Source: Nocardioides sp. Soil805
Lineage (GTDB): Bacteria; Actinomycetota; Actinomycetes; Propionibacteriales; Nocardioidaceae
Direction: 5' to 3'
Assembly: GCF_001429625.1 (NCBI RefSeq)
Contig: NZ_LMSU01000001.1
Span: 5,498 to 69,497 of the forward strand
DNA length: 64,000 nucleotides
This document shows, one piece after another, positions 1 to 15,639 of this stretch. The notes under the pieces were generated by a model. It was not told where the DNA came from and searched no databases. It saw nothing but the letters and a program-made list of their open reading frames with translations. Position 1 is the first letter of the stretch, and each line of letters opens with the position of its first letter. Both the position numbers and the translations under genes were made by a program.

Positions 1-268
1 AAAGAAACCACCACCACGACCAAAAAGCCATGGTGACGGGGCATAACAAACTAATTCGTCGACTATGACACACTGTTGAGTTCTCAAACATCAGACGCAC
101 CCAAGTGCGAACCTCTCGGTTCTTGTCTTGGGACAACCTGCAGTAACTTACCGGTCCGGGTCCGCCTCGTCAATCTCGGCCGGACCCACACCCGCCGCGC
201 ATGCAAGAACCCGCTTCTTCCAGCCGGTGAGGCCGGTGTTTCGCTGGCCGCTTGCGGCGACAGGTGAA
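1..268 (-). other. 5' leader of an rRNA operon (16S gene lies left of the window)
   Basis: Read on the minus strand, this non-coding stretch runs from the promoter at 269-298 to the window edge. It holds the segment TTTGAGAACTCAACAG (88 down to 73), which is characteristic of the region just upstream of 16S rRNA in Actinobacteria and belongs to the pre-rRNA antitermination and processing region. The mature 16S start is not in the window, so it should begin just left of base 1. The A+T-richer composition between bases 1 and 90 differs from the surrounding genes and fits an rRNA leader. Short reading frames on both strands here have no recognisable product. Confidence 0.8.
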
Positions 269-298
269 ACATTAGACCCCTCGTTCAACCGCTGACAA
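269..298 (-). promoter_or_regulatory. rRNA operon promoter
   Basis: On the minus strand TTGTCA (298-293) and TAATGT (274-269) are separated by 18 bases, a good sigma-70-type match. It points into the rRNA leader and sits about 180 bases upstream of the conserved leader motif. It is the strongest -35/-10 pair seen in the window. A second rrn promoter is possible but not obvious. Confidence 0.65.
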
Positions 299-313
299 AT
301 CGGGGTCGGATCT

Positions 314-4345
<4,032 letters not shown>

Positions 4346-4349
<4 letters not shown>

Positions 4350-5266
4350 GCGCGCTCCAGGAGCCACGTGAGGATCGCCTTCTGGGCGTGACGACGGTTC
4401 TCCGCCTCGTCCCACACGACGCTCTGCGCGCCGTCGATGACGGCCGCGTCGATCTCGGTGCCGCGGTAGGCGGGCAGGCAGTGCATGACGATCGCGTCCG
4501 GTGCGGCGTGCGCGAGCAGGCCGGCGGTCAGCGAGTACGGCGTGAAGAGGCGCAGCCGGTCGGCCGCCTCCTCCTCGCGGCCCATCGACACCCAGGTGTC
4601 GGTGACGACCACCGCGGCATCGGTGACAGCGGCGACCGGGTCGCGCTCGAGGGTGATCGAGCCGCCGGTGCGAGACGCGATCTCGCCGGCCCGGGCGAGG
4701 ACGGCGGCATCGGGCTCGTAGCCCTCGGGGGCGCCGACGGCGACGTGCATGCCGGCGGTGGCGCCGGCGAGCACCCACGAGTTGCCCATGTTGCAGGCCC
4801 CGTCGCCGACGAAGGCGACCCGGGTGCCGGCCAGGGTGCCGACGTGCTCGCGGACCGTCTGCAGGTCGGCCAGCAGCTGGCAGGGGTGGAACTCGTCGGT
4901 GAGCGCGTTGACCACGGGCACGCCGGCGTGCTCCGCCATCGTGACGAGGTCGGCCTGGTGGGCCGTGCGCCAGACGACCGCCGCGGCCTGGCGCCCGAGC
5001 ACGCGGGCGACGTCCTCGAAGGACTCGCGCTCCCCCATGGCGGCCAGACCGCCGTCGACGGCCATCGCGTGCCCGCCGAGCTCCGCGATGCCCGCCGAGA
5101 AGGAGACCTGCGTGCGCAGGGTGGGACGGTCGAAGACCAGCGCGACGGTGCGGGGACCCTCGAGGGGACGCAGCGCGAAGGGGTCCGCCTTGATCGCGGC
5201 CGCGAGGTCGAGGACTTCGGCCTGCTCGGCCGGGGTGAGGTCGTCGTCGGCGAGGAGGTGGCGCAT
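4346..5266 (-). CDS. argF: ornithine carbamoyltransferase with a variant carbamoyl-phosphate loop
   Basis: ArgF (306 residues) transfers carbamoyl from carbamoyl phosphate to ornithine, giving citrulline. Ornithine-site motifs are canonical: [12 protein letters not shown] (about 126-137) and HCLPAYRG (about 262-269). The carbamoyl-phosphate loop is not. Where the family has STRTR, this protein reads [12 protein letters not shown] (45-56), keeping the central Arg-Thr but replacing the first Ser and Thr and the last Arg. The context between argD and argR makes the assignment firm. The loop may be a lineage variant. Its ATG shares one base with the argD stop (TGATG). Confidence 0.93.
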
Positions 5267-6453
5267 CAGGCTCCCCCTCCGTCATCGGCGCGGGCACCGG
5301 CGACGATCCCGCCGAAGGCGGCCGCGAATGCATCGACGTCGGCCTCGGAGAGCACCAGCGGCGGCACGAAGCGCAGCGTGGAGGGGCCCGTCGCGTTGAG
5401 CAGGTAGCCGGCGTCGCGTCCGGCGTCGACCACGGCGGCGGCGTCCTCGGCGTCGAGGTCCGCGGCGAGCATCAGGCCGTGGCCGCGCACCTCGGTGACG
5501 GCCGGCTGGTCGGCCAGGGCGTCCGCGAGGCGCTTGCCGACGTGCTCCACGTGCTCGAGGAGCCCGTCGCGCTCGATGGTGTCGAGCACGGCCAGCGCCG
5601 CGGCGCAGGCGACCGGGTTGCCGCCGAAGGTGGTGCCGTGGTTGCCGGGCCGGAGCAGCGAGCCTGCCTCGCCCAGGGCGACGGTGGCGCCGATCGGGAT
5701 GCCGCCACCGAGTCCCTTGGCGAGGGTGACCACGTCGGGGGTGACGCCCCCGGCGAACGGCAGCTGGTGGGCGAACCAGGCACCGGTGCGGCCGATGCCG
5801 GTCTGCACCTCGTCCAGCCACAGCAGCGCGCCGTGGTGGGTGGTGATCTCCCGGGCCGCGGCGAGGTAGCCGTCCGGCGCGACGTGCACGCCGGCCTCCC
5901 CCTGGATCGGCTCGAGGACGACGGCGGCGGTCTCGTCGGTGACCGCGGCGGCGAGGGCGGCCTCGTCGCCGTACTCGACGAACGTGACGTGCCCGGGCAG
6001 CGGCTCGAAGGGCTCGCGGTAGGCGGCCTTCGACGTCAGCGCCAGCGCGCCCATGGTGCGGCCGTGGAAGCTGCCCATGGCGGCGACGAGGTGCGTGCGA
6101 CCGGTACGCCGGGTCAGCTTGAAGGCGGCCTCGTTGGCCTCGGCCCCGGAGTTGGAGAAGAAGACCCGACCGGGCCCGCCGAGGAGCTGCAGAAGTCGCT
6201 CGGCAAGGGCGAGCTGGGGCTCGGAGGCCATGAAGTTGGAGACGTGGCCCAGCGTCCGCAGCTGGGTGGTCACCGCCTCGACGACCGCCGGGTGGGCGTG
6301 GCCCAGCGCATTGACGGCGATTCCGGCGTACAGGTCGACGTACTCACGACCCGCGTCGTCCCAGACCCGGACGCCCGCGCCGCGCTCGAGCTTGAGCCGC
6401 GGGGTGCCGAACGTGTCCATGAGGGCGCCCTCGTAGCGCTCCTGCCAGCTCAT
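5266..6453 (-). CDS. argD: acetylornithine aminotransferase
   Basis: ArgD (395 residues) converts N-acetylglutamate semialdehyde to N-acetylornithine using PLP and glutamate. It belongs to class-III aminotransferases. [16 protein letters not shown] (about 100-115), [12 protein letters not shown] (213-224) and the PLP-lysine segment [14 protein letters not shown], with Lys near 246, are all present. The length is normal. Its ATG overlaps the argB stop (ATGA at 6453-6450). Some family members also act in lysine synthesis (DapC), but the operon context favours arginine. Confidence 0.96.
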   Translation of the reverse strand: MSWQERYEGALMDTFGTPRLKLERGAGVRVWDDAGREYVDLYAGIAVNALGHAHPAVVEAVTTQLRTLGHVSNFMASEPQLALAERLLQLLGGPGRVFFSNSGAEANEAAFKLTRRTGRTHLVAAMGSFHGRTMGALALTSKAAYREPFEPLPGHVTFVEYGDEAALAAAVTDETAAVVLEPIQGEAGVHVAPDGYLAAAREITTHHGALLWLDEVQTGIGRTGAWFAHQLPFAGGVTPDVVTLAKGLGGGIPIGATVALGEAGSLLRPGNHGTTFGGNPVACAAALAVLDTIERDGLLEHVEHVGKRLADALADQPAVTEVRGHGLMLAADLDAEDAAAVVDAGRDAGYLLNATGPSTLRFVPPLVLSEADVDAFAAAFGGIVAGARADDGGGA

Positions 6454-7391
6454 GCCTTGACCTCCGGGGTGGTGTGCGCCTTGCGCAGGACGGTCTCGAC
6501 GCCGGGCAGCACCTGGGTGCCGACGCCCTCGTCGGTGAAGATCTCGAGCAGGACCGCGTGCGGCTCGCGCCCGTCCACGACGGTGGCGCGGGGCACGCCG
6601 CCCTGCACCGCCTGGAGGCAGGCGGTCATCTTGGGGACCATGCCGCTGGCCAGCGAGGGCAGCATCGCCTCGAGCGACTCGGGGCTGATCTCCTGGATCA
6701 CGTCGTCACTGTGCGGCCAGTCCCGGAACAGGCCCTCCACGTCGGTGAGGACGAGCAGCTTCTCGGCGCCCAGCGCGACCGCCAGGGCGGCGGCAGCGGT
6801 GTCGGCGTTGACGTTGTGGACCACCCCGTCCTCGTCCGGGGCGACGCTGGAGATGACCGGGATGCGACCGGCCTCGACGATGTCCTGGACGGCCTCCGGG
6901 CGGACCTTGGCCACCTCGCCGACCAGGCCGAGGTCCACCTCCTCGCCGTCCACCACCGTGTTGGTGGCCTTGGCGGTGAAGAGGCCGGCGTCCTCACCGG
7001 AGAGGCCGACGGCGAGCGGTCCGTGCTGGTTGATGAGGCCCACGAGCTCGCGCTGCACCTGGCCGACCAGCACCATCCGGACGACGTCCATCGCCTCGGG
7101 CGTGGTCACCCGGAGGCCGCCGCGGAACTCCGAGGTGATGTCGAGGCGCTTGAGCATCGCGGAGATCTGCGGGCCGCCGCCGTGGACGACGACGGGCTTG
7201 AAGCCGGCGAAGCGCAGGAACGCGACGTCCTCGGCGAAGGCGGCCTTGAGGGTGTCGTCGGTCATCGCGTTGCCGCCGTACTTCACCACGATCGTGCGCC
7301 CGTGGTAGCGCTTGAGCCACGGCAGCGCCGCGGCGAGCGTGCGCGCCTTGGCGGGGTCGGGTCGGTTCTGGGAGCTGGCGTGAGTGGTCAT
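6450..7391 (-). CDS. argB: acetylglutamate kinase
   Basis: ArgB (313 residues) phosphorylates N-acetylglutamate, the usual arginine-inhibited step. The amino-acid kinase fold shows [10 protein letters not shown] (about 34-43), [14 protein letters not shown] (67-80) and [12 protein letters not shown]. About 30 residues precede the core and include a predicted helix ([15 protein letters not shown]). Arginine-sensitive hexameric kinases have such an N-terminal helix, so feedback inhibition is likely. The ATG at 7391 is chosen because it overlaps the argJ stop (ATGA) and gives the family N-terminus. The open frame continues upstream inside argJ but encodes nothing family-like there. Confidence 0.96.
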   Translation of the reverse strand: MTTHASSQNRPDPAKARTLAAALPWLKRYHGRTIVVKYGGNAMTDDTLKAAFAEDVAFLRFAGFKPVVVHGGGPQISAMLKRLDITSEFRGGLRVTTPEAMDVVRMVLVGQVQRELVGLINQHGPLAVGLSGEDAGLFTAKATNTVVDGEEVDLGLVGEVAKVRPEAVQDIVEAGRIPVISSVAPDEDGVVHNVNADTAAAALAVALGAEKLLVLTDVEGLFRDWPHSDDVIQEISPESLEAMLPSLASGMVPKMTACLQAVQGGVPRATVVDGREPHAVLLEIFTDEGVGTQVLPGVETVLRKAHTTPEVKA

Positions 7392-8535
7392 GAGCTGTAG
7401 GCGCTGTTCTCGTGGACGTAGGCGTGGGTGAGGTCGTTGGTCCAGACGGTGGCCCGGGCGTCGCCGGCCTTGAGGTCGATGGTGACGCTGACCTCCCGGC
7501 CGGTCAGGTCGACGCCGGCCGGGTCCTCGGCGGGCGTGGACCGGCGGCAGACCCAGACGCCGTTCATGGCGACGTCGAGATCGGCGGGGTCGAAGGCCGC
7601 CCCGGTCGTGCCGATGCTGGCCAGCACGCGTCCCCAGTTGGGGTCGTTGCCGAAGACCGCGGCCTTGAAGAGGTTGGAGCGGGCCACGCTGCGGGCGACC
7701 TCCACCGCCTCGTCCTCGGACGCGGCGTGGAGCGCGGTGATGGCGATCTCGTGGTCGGCGCCCTCGGCGTCCTTGAGCAGCTGCATGGCCAGGTCGGTGC
7801 AGGCCTGGGTCAGCGCCTCGGTGAAGTCGTCCGGCGTCGGGGTGATGCCGCTGGCCCCGCTCGCCATCACGGTCACGGTGTCGTTGGTCGACATGCAGCC
7901 GTCGGAGTCGAGCCGGTCGAAGGACACCCGCGTGGCGGCCCGGAGGGCGGCGTCGAGGTCGGCGGCGGGGACGACCGCGTCGGTGGTGAGCACGACCAGC
8001 ATCGTGGCGAGCTGGGGGGCCAGCATGCCGGCGCCCTTGGCCATCCCGCCGATCGACCAGCCGGCGCCCTCGACGACGACCTGCTTGCTCACCGAGTCGG
8101 TGGTCATGATCGCCTCGGCAGCGTCGGTCCCGCCGTCGGTGCTGAGGCCCGCGTGGGCGGCGTCCACCCCGGCGAGGAGCGCCTCGCGGTCGTTGGCGAG
8201 CCCGATGAGTCCGGTCGAGCAGACGACCACGTCGATCGCGCCGATGCCGAGCCGGTCGGCGACGCGCTCGGCCACCGCGTGGGTGGTCTGGAAGCCGTCG
8301 GGCCCGGTGTAGCAGTTGGCACCGCCGGAGTTGAGGACGACGGCCCGGACGACGCCGTCCTTGACCACCTCCTGGCTCCACAGGATCGGGTTGGCCTTGC
8401 AGCGGTTGGCGGTGAAGACGGTGGCGGAGTCGAACCTCGGCCCGGCGTTGACGACCAGGGCCAGGTCCTTGCCGCCGCTGGTCTTGAGCCCGGCCTCGAC
8501 ACCGGCGGCGGTGAATCCCGCCGGGTGGGTCGTGG

Positions 8536-8539
<4 letters not shown>
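7388..8539 (-). CDS. argJ: bifunctional glutamate N-acetyltransferase / ornithine acetyltransferase
   Basis: ArgJ (383 residues) moves the acetyl group from N-acetylornithine to glutamate and so closes the acetyl cycle. The enzyme is made as a precursor that cuts itself before a nucleophilic Thr. The site is visible as [14 protein letters not shown] (about 168-181), with cleavage expected between Ala178 and Thr179. The oxyanion-hole region NCYTG and the C-terminal DPNWGR segment are also present. It starts at GTG (8539), sharing GTGA with the stop of the ACT-domain gene. Whether it also uses acetyl-CoA cannot be read from the sequence. No argA or argE is present in the window. Confidence 0.95.
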
Positions 8540-11830
<3,291 letters not shown>

Positions 11831-11840
11831 GCCGGCACCC

Positions 11841-14324
11841 TCAGCGCTGGACGGCCCCGGTCCGCTCTCCGGCGACGCGGACGGCGGCGTCGCGAGCGGC
11901 CGCGGACTCGCCCTCCTTGAGCGTGCGGTCGGGGGCCCGGAAGCGCAGCGCGAACGCCAACGACTTCTTCCCCGGGCCGACCTGCTCGCCGGTGTAGACG
12001 TCGAAGAGCCGGATCGACTCGAGCAGCTCGCCGGCCCCCTCGCGCAGCGCCGCCTCGACGTCGGCCGCGGCCACGGTCTCGTCGACCACGAGGGCCACGT
12101 CCTCCTTGGCGACCGGGTAGCCCGAGAAGCTCGGCGCGGGGCGCAGGTGCACGGCGTGCTGGAGGAGCACCTCGAGGTCGACCTCGGCGGCGACCGAGCG
12201 CGGTGGCAGGCCGAAGGCCGTGCACACGCGGGGGTGGAGCTCCCCGGCGTGGCCGACGACCACGTCGCCGAGCAGGAGCGCCGCGCACCGCCCGGGGTGC
12301 CACGGGGCGGTGGTGGCGGGCCGCGTGGCCAGCTCGAGGCCGAGCGCACCGGCGACGGTGCGCACGGCGTCGACGGCGTCGGCCCACGTCACGGTCCGTC
12401 CGGGACCCCACCAGCCGGCCTGCTCGTGCTCGCCGGCAGCGACGAGGCCGAGGTGCAGCGGCTGGTCGGGCAGGGCCTTGTCCAGTGCGTCGAGCTCGGC
12501 GTCCGTGGGGCGGCGGTCCACGGGCAGGATCGGCGCCGGGCCGCTCGCGCGGGGCACCGTCACGGGCGCTGCCTCGAAGATGGCCAGCGACGTCGCGCCC
12601 AGCCCGACGTTCCTGCCGGCGGTGCGCAGCAGGGCCGGCAGCAGGGTGGTCGTCATCCCCGGCGCCTCGCTGCTGAGCGGGTTGGACAGGCGCAGCGTCG
12701 TACGCCGCGGGTCGTCACCCGGCAGTCCCAGGGCGTCGAGGTCGGCGTCGCCCACGAACGGGAAGGTCACGACCTCGACGAACCCGGCACCGGCCATGGT
12801 GCGCCCGATGCGGCGGCGCAGCAGCTGGGTGCGGGTCAGGCCGCGGCCGCCGGGCGCCTGGGGCAGCACCGACGGGATGGTGTCGTAGCCGACGAGGCGG
12901 ATGACCTCCTCGGTGGTGTCCTGCGGGTCGGTGAGGTCGGGGCGCCACGGCGGGGGCACGACCTCGAGCGTCCCGGTGCCGGAGACCTCGCAGCCGACGG
13001 CACGCAGCGCCGCGACGGCCCGCTCCTCGCTGATGTCGAGGCCCGAGACGCGCGCGGCCCGGTCGCCGGCCACGGTGATCGTGGGCATCGACGGCGGCGT
13101 CCCCACGACGGTGACGCCGGGATCGACCTGCCCGCCGCCGTACGTCGTCAGCAGCTCGACCACACGGTCGGCCGCGGCCTCGCAGATGGTGGCGTCGACG
13201 CCGCGCTCGTTGCGCTTGCCGGCCTCGGAGGTGATGCGGTGGCGACGGCCGGTGCGGAACATCGACGTGGCGTCCCAGTGGGCCGCCTCGACCAGGACGC
13301 TGGTCGTGGTCGCCGACATCTCGGTCGTCTGCCCGCCCATCACGCCGCCGAGGCCGATGATGCCCGAGTCGTCGGTGACGACGAGGTCCTCGGCCGACAG
13401 GGTGCGTGCGGTGCCGTCGAGGGTGGTGAGGGTCTCGCCCTCCCGCGCGCGGCGTACGACGATCGGTCCCTGCAGCAGGTCGGCGTCGTAGCCGTGGATC
13501 GGCCGGCCGGTCTCGAGCATCACGTAGTTGGTGACGTCGACGGCGAGCGAGATCGGCCGCATGCCGGCCGCGGTCAGGCGCTGTGCGATGACCTCCGGGG
13601 TCGGCGCCGACGGGTCGAAGCCGGTGATCTTGCGGGCCACGAACACCGGGCAGCCCGCCTCGTCCTCGACCACGACGGGGTGCCCGGCGTCGTTGGCGGG
13701 CGGGGTCTCGCGCAGCGCGGGGTCGCGGAAGCCGGAGGCACCCTCGACGGAGACGAGCACCTCGCGGGCGATGCCGCGCAGGGAGAGCGCGTAGGCGCGG
13801 TCGGGGTTGATCTCGAACTCGATGATCTCCTCGTCGAGCCCGAGCAGGGGCCGTACGTCCTGGCCCGGCTCGCCGGCGTCGGCGGGGAGCACGATGATGC
13901 CGTCGTGGTCGTCGCCCAGGCCCAGCTCGGCGGCCGAGCAGATCATGCCGGAGGACACGTGCCCATAGGTCTTGCGCGCGGAGATCTCGAAGCCGCCGGG
14001 CAGCACGCCGCCGGGCAGCACGACGACCACCAGGTCGCCGGGCGCGAAGTTGTGGGCGCCGCAGACGATGCCCTGCGGCTCACCGCTCCCGTTGGCGTCC
14101 GCGACGTCGACGGTGCACCAGTTGATGGTCTTGCCGTTCTTCTGCGGCTCGGGCTCCATGGTGAGCACCCGGCCGACCACGAGCGGCCCGGTGATCTCGG
14201 CGCCCGGGCTGGCGATGCCCTCGAGCTTGAGGCCGGTGAGGGTGAGGCGGGCGGTGAGCTCGTCGGTGGTGACGTGGTCGGGCACGTCGACGTACTCGGT
14301 GATCCAGGACAGGGGGGTCTTCAC
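11841..14324 (-). CDS. pheT: phenylalanine--tRNA ligase beta subunit
   Basis: PheT (827 residues) is the large subunit of the (alpha-beta)2 enzyme that charges tRNA-Phe. Order of domains: N-terminal core MKTPLSWITEYVDVPDH, an EMAP/OB tRNA-binding domain (about 45-150, with ICSAAELGLG), B3/B4 editing domain (about 220-390), B5 domain (about 410-480), a catalytic-like core, and a C-terminal ferredoxin-fold anticodon-binding domain (about 735-827, with SFSGYPVAKEDVALVVDE). The length is normal. It lies 13 bases after pheS in the same unit. Confidence 0.97.
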   Translation of the reverse strand: MKTPLSWITEYVDVPDHVTTDELTARLTLTGLKLEGIASPGAEITGPLVVGRVLTMEPEPQKNGKTINWCTVDVADANGSGEPQGIVCGAHNFAPGDLVVVVLPGGVLPGGFEISARKTYGHVSSGMICSAAELGLGDDHDGIIVLPADAGEPGQDVRPLLGLDEEIIEFEINPDRAYALSLRGIAREVLVSVEGASGFRDPALRETPPANDAGHPVVVEDEAGCPVFVARKITGFDPSAPTPEVIAQRLTAAGMRPISLAVDVTNYVMLETGRPIHGYDADLLQGPIVVRRAREGETLTTLDGTARTLSAEDLVVTDDSGIIGLGGVMGGQTTEMSATTTSVLVEAAHWDATSMFRTGRRHRITSEAGKRNERGVDATICEAAADRVVELLTTYGGGQVDPGVTVVGTPPSMPTITVAGDRAARVSGLDISEERAVAALRAVGCEVSGTGTLEVVPPPWRPDLTDPQDTTEEVIRLVGYDTIPSVLPQAPGGRGLTRTQLLRRRIGRTMAGAGFVEVVTFPFVGDADLDALGLPGDDPRRTTLRLSNPLSSEAPGMTTTLLPALLRTAGRNVGLGATSLAIFEAAPVTVPRASGPAPILPVDRRPTDAELDALDKALPDQPLHLGLVAAGEHEQAGWWGPGRTVTWADAVDAVRTVAGALGLELATRPATTAPWHPGRCAALLLGDVVVGHAGELHPRVCTAFGLPPRSVAAEVDLEVLLQHAVHLRPAPSFSGYPVAKEDVALVVDETVAAADVEAALREGAGELLESIRLFDVYTGEQVGPGKKSLAFALRFRAPDRTLKEGESAAARDAAVRVAGERTGAVQR

Positions 14325-14337
14325 GAAGGAGTCCTTC

Positions 14338-15435
14338 TCAGATCTCGGAGCCGAAGGCGGAGGAGAAGCGCACGTCGCCCTCGAAGAGCGGGCGCAGGTC
14401 CTCCAGGGTGTGGCGGAACATGAAGCTGCGGTCGATGCCCATGCCGAAGGCGAAGCCGGAGTAGGTGTCCGGGTCGATGCCGCACGCGACGAGCACCCGC
14501 GGGTTGACGACGCCGCAGCCGCCCCACTCGATCCAGCCCTCGCCGCGACAGGTGCGGCACGAGGCGCTGTCGATCCCGCGGCAGACGAAGCAGCGGACGT
14601 CGACCTCGGCCGAGGGCTCGGTGAAGGGGAAGTACGACGGGCGGAACCGCGTGTCGATCCCGTCGCCGAACAGCTGGGAGGCGAGGTGGTCGAGCGAGCC
14701 CTTGAGGTGGGCCATGGTGATGCCCTCGTCGACGACGAGGCCCTCGACCTGGTGGAACATCGGGCTGTGCGTCGCGTCGTACTCGTCGGTGCGGAAGACC
14801 CGTCCGGGGCAGGCGACGTAGATCGGCGGCTTGCGCGTCAGCATGGTGCGCGCCTGCACCGGGGACGTCTGGGTGCGCAGCACGACGTGGTGGTCGGCCG
14901 GCTCGGTCCAGAAGGTGTCCTGCATGGTGCGGGCGGGGTGGTCGGGGCCGAGGTTGAGGGCGTCGAAGTTGAGCCACTCGGCCTCCACCACCGGGCCCTC
15001 GGCGATCTCCCAGCCCATCGCCACGAAGATGTCGGCCACCAGCTCCGACTGCAGCGTGATGGGGTGCCGGCTGCCGCGTCGCACGCGGTCGGTGGGGAGG
15101 GTGACGTCGACCGTCTCCTCGACCAGCATCCGCTCCTCGTGCTCGGCCTCGAGCTGCACCTGGCGCTCGGCCAGCGCCTTGTTGACCGCGCCGCGGGCCT
15201 GGCCCACGCGCTGGCCGGCGTCCTTGCGGGCCTGGGGCGGCAGCGCACCAATCTCGCGGTTGGCCAGGGCGAGCGGCGAGCGGTCGCCGACGTGCTCGAG
15301 CCGGACGGTCTTGAGCGCCTCGAGGTCGGGTGCTGCGGAGATCGCCGCGATCGCGGCGTCACGCATCGCCTCGACCTCGTCGGCCTTCAGCGGGGTGACC
15401 TCGACGGGGTCGTACTCGGTGTTGGGGCCGGACAT
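14338..15435 (-). CDS. pheS: phenylalanine--tRNA ligase alpha subunit
   Basis: PheS (365 residues) holds the class II catalytic core. An N-terminal coiled-coil tRNA-binding arm (about 1-95) is followed by motif 2, [20 protein letters not shown], and motif 3, [15 protein letters not shown]. Between them is a four-cysteine insert, CFVCRG followed by CRTCRGEGW, that E. coli PheS lacks. It looks like a structural zinc site and is recalled from actinobacterial relatives. A good Shine-Dalgarno (GGAAAGGGAG) precedes the ATG. About 200 bases upstream separate it from the kinase gene, and no T-box is recognised there. Confidence 0.97.
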   Translation of the reverse strand: MSGPNTEYDPVEVTPLKADEVEAMRDAAIAAISAAPDLEALKTVRLEHVGDRSPLALANREIGALPPQARKDAGQRVGQARGAVNKALAERQVQLEAEHEERMLVEETVDVTLPTDRVRRGSRHPITLQSELVADIFVAMGWEIAEGPVVEAEWLNFDALNLGPDHPARTMQDTFWTEPADHHVVLRTQTSPVQARTMLTRKPPIYVACPGRVFRTDEYDATHSPMFHQVEGLVVDEGITMAHLKGSLDHLASQLFGDGIDTRFRPSYFPFTEPSAEVDVRCFVCRGIDSASCRTCRGEGWIEWGGCGVVNPRVLVACGIDPDTYSGFAFGMGIDRSFMFRHTLEDLRPLFEGDVRFSSAFGSEI

Positions 15436-15639
15436 GGCTCCCTTTCCTCACGTCTTCGTGGACGCGCCGATCGTAGAAGATGGGTCGGACGGGGCAGCTC
15501 CCCGGACCCGGCGTCGTACGAGAGCCTGCCGGTGCGACCAGCCGTCGGTCAGGCCGACGCGCCCCGGACTCCTGCGGCCCCCGGACCGACGACCGGTCCG
15601 GGGCGGAGAAATCGCTGACGGGGCTCCATGGCCGCGATG
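15436..15639. other. intergenic gap upstream of pheS
   Basis: The 204 bases between pheS and the kinase gene hold the pheS ribosome-binding site. TACGAT (minus strand, about 15478-15473) could be a -10 about 40 bases before the start. No T-box, strong terminator or conserved ORF is seen. Confidence 0.3.

Noticed and set aside
84..272. Short frames on both strands in the rRNA leader
   Set aside because: They overlap conserved rRNA leader sequence, have no ribosome-binding site and encode nothing recognisable.
15436..15639. T-box or attenuator in front of pheS
   Set aside because: No conserved T-box sequence, specifier stem or terminator could be found in the 200-base gap.
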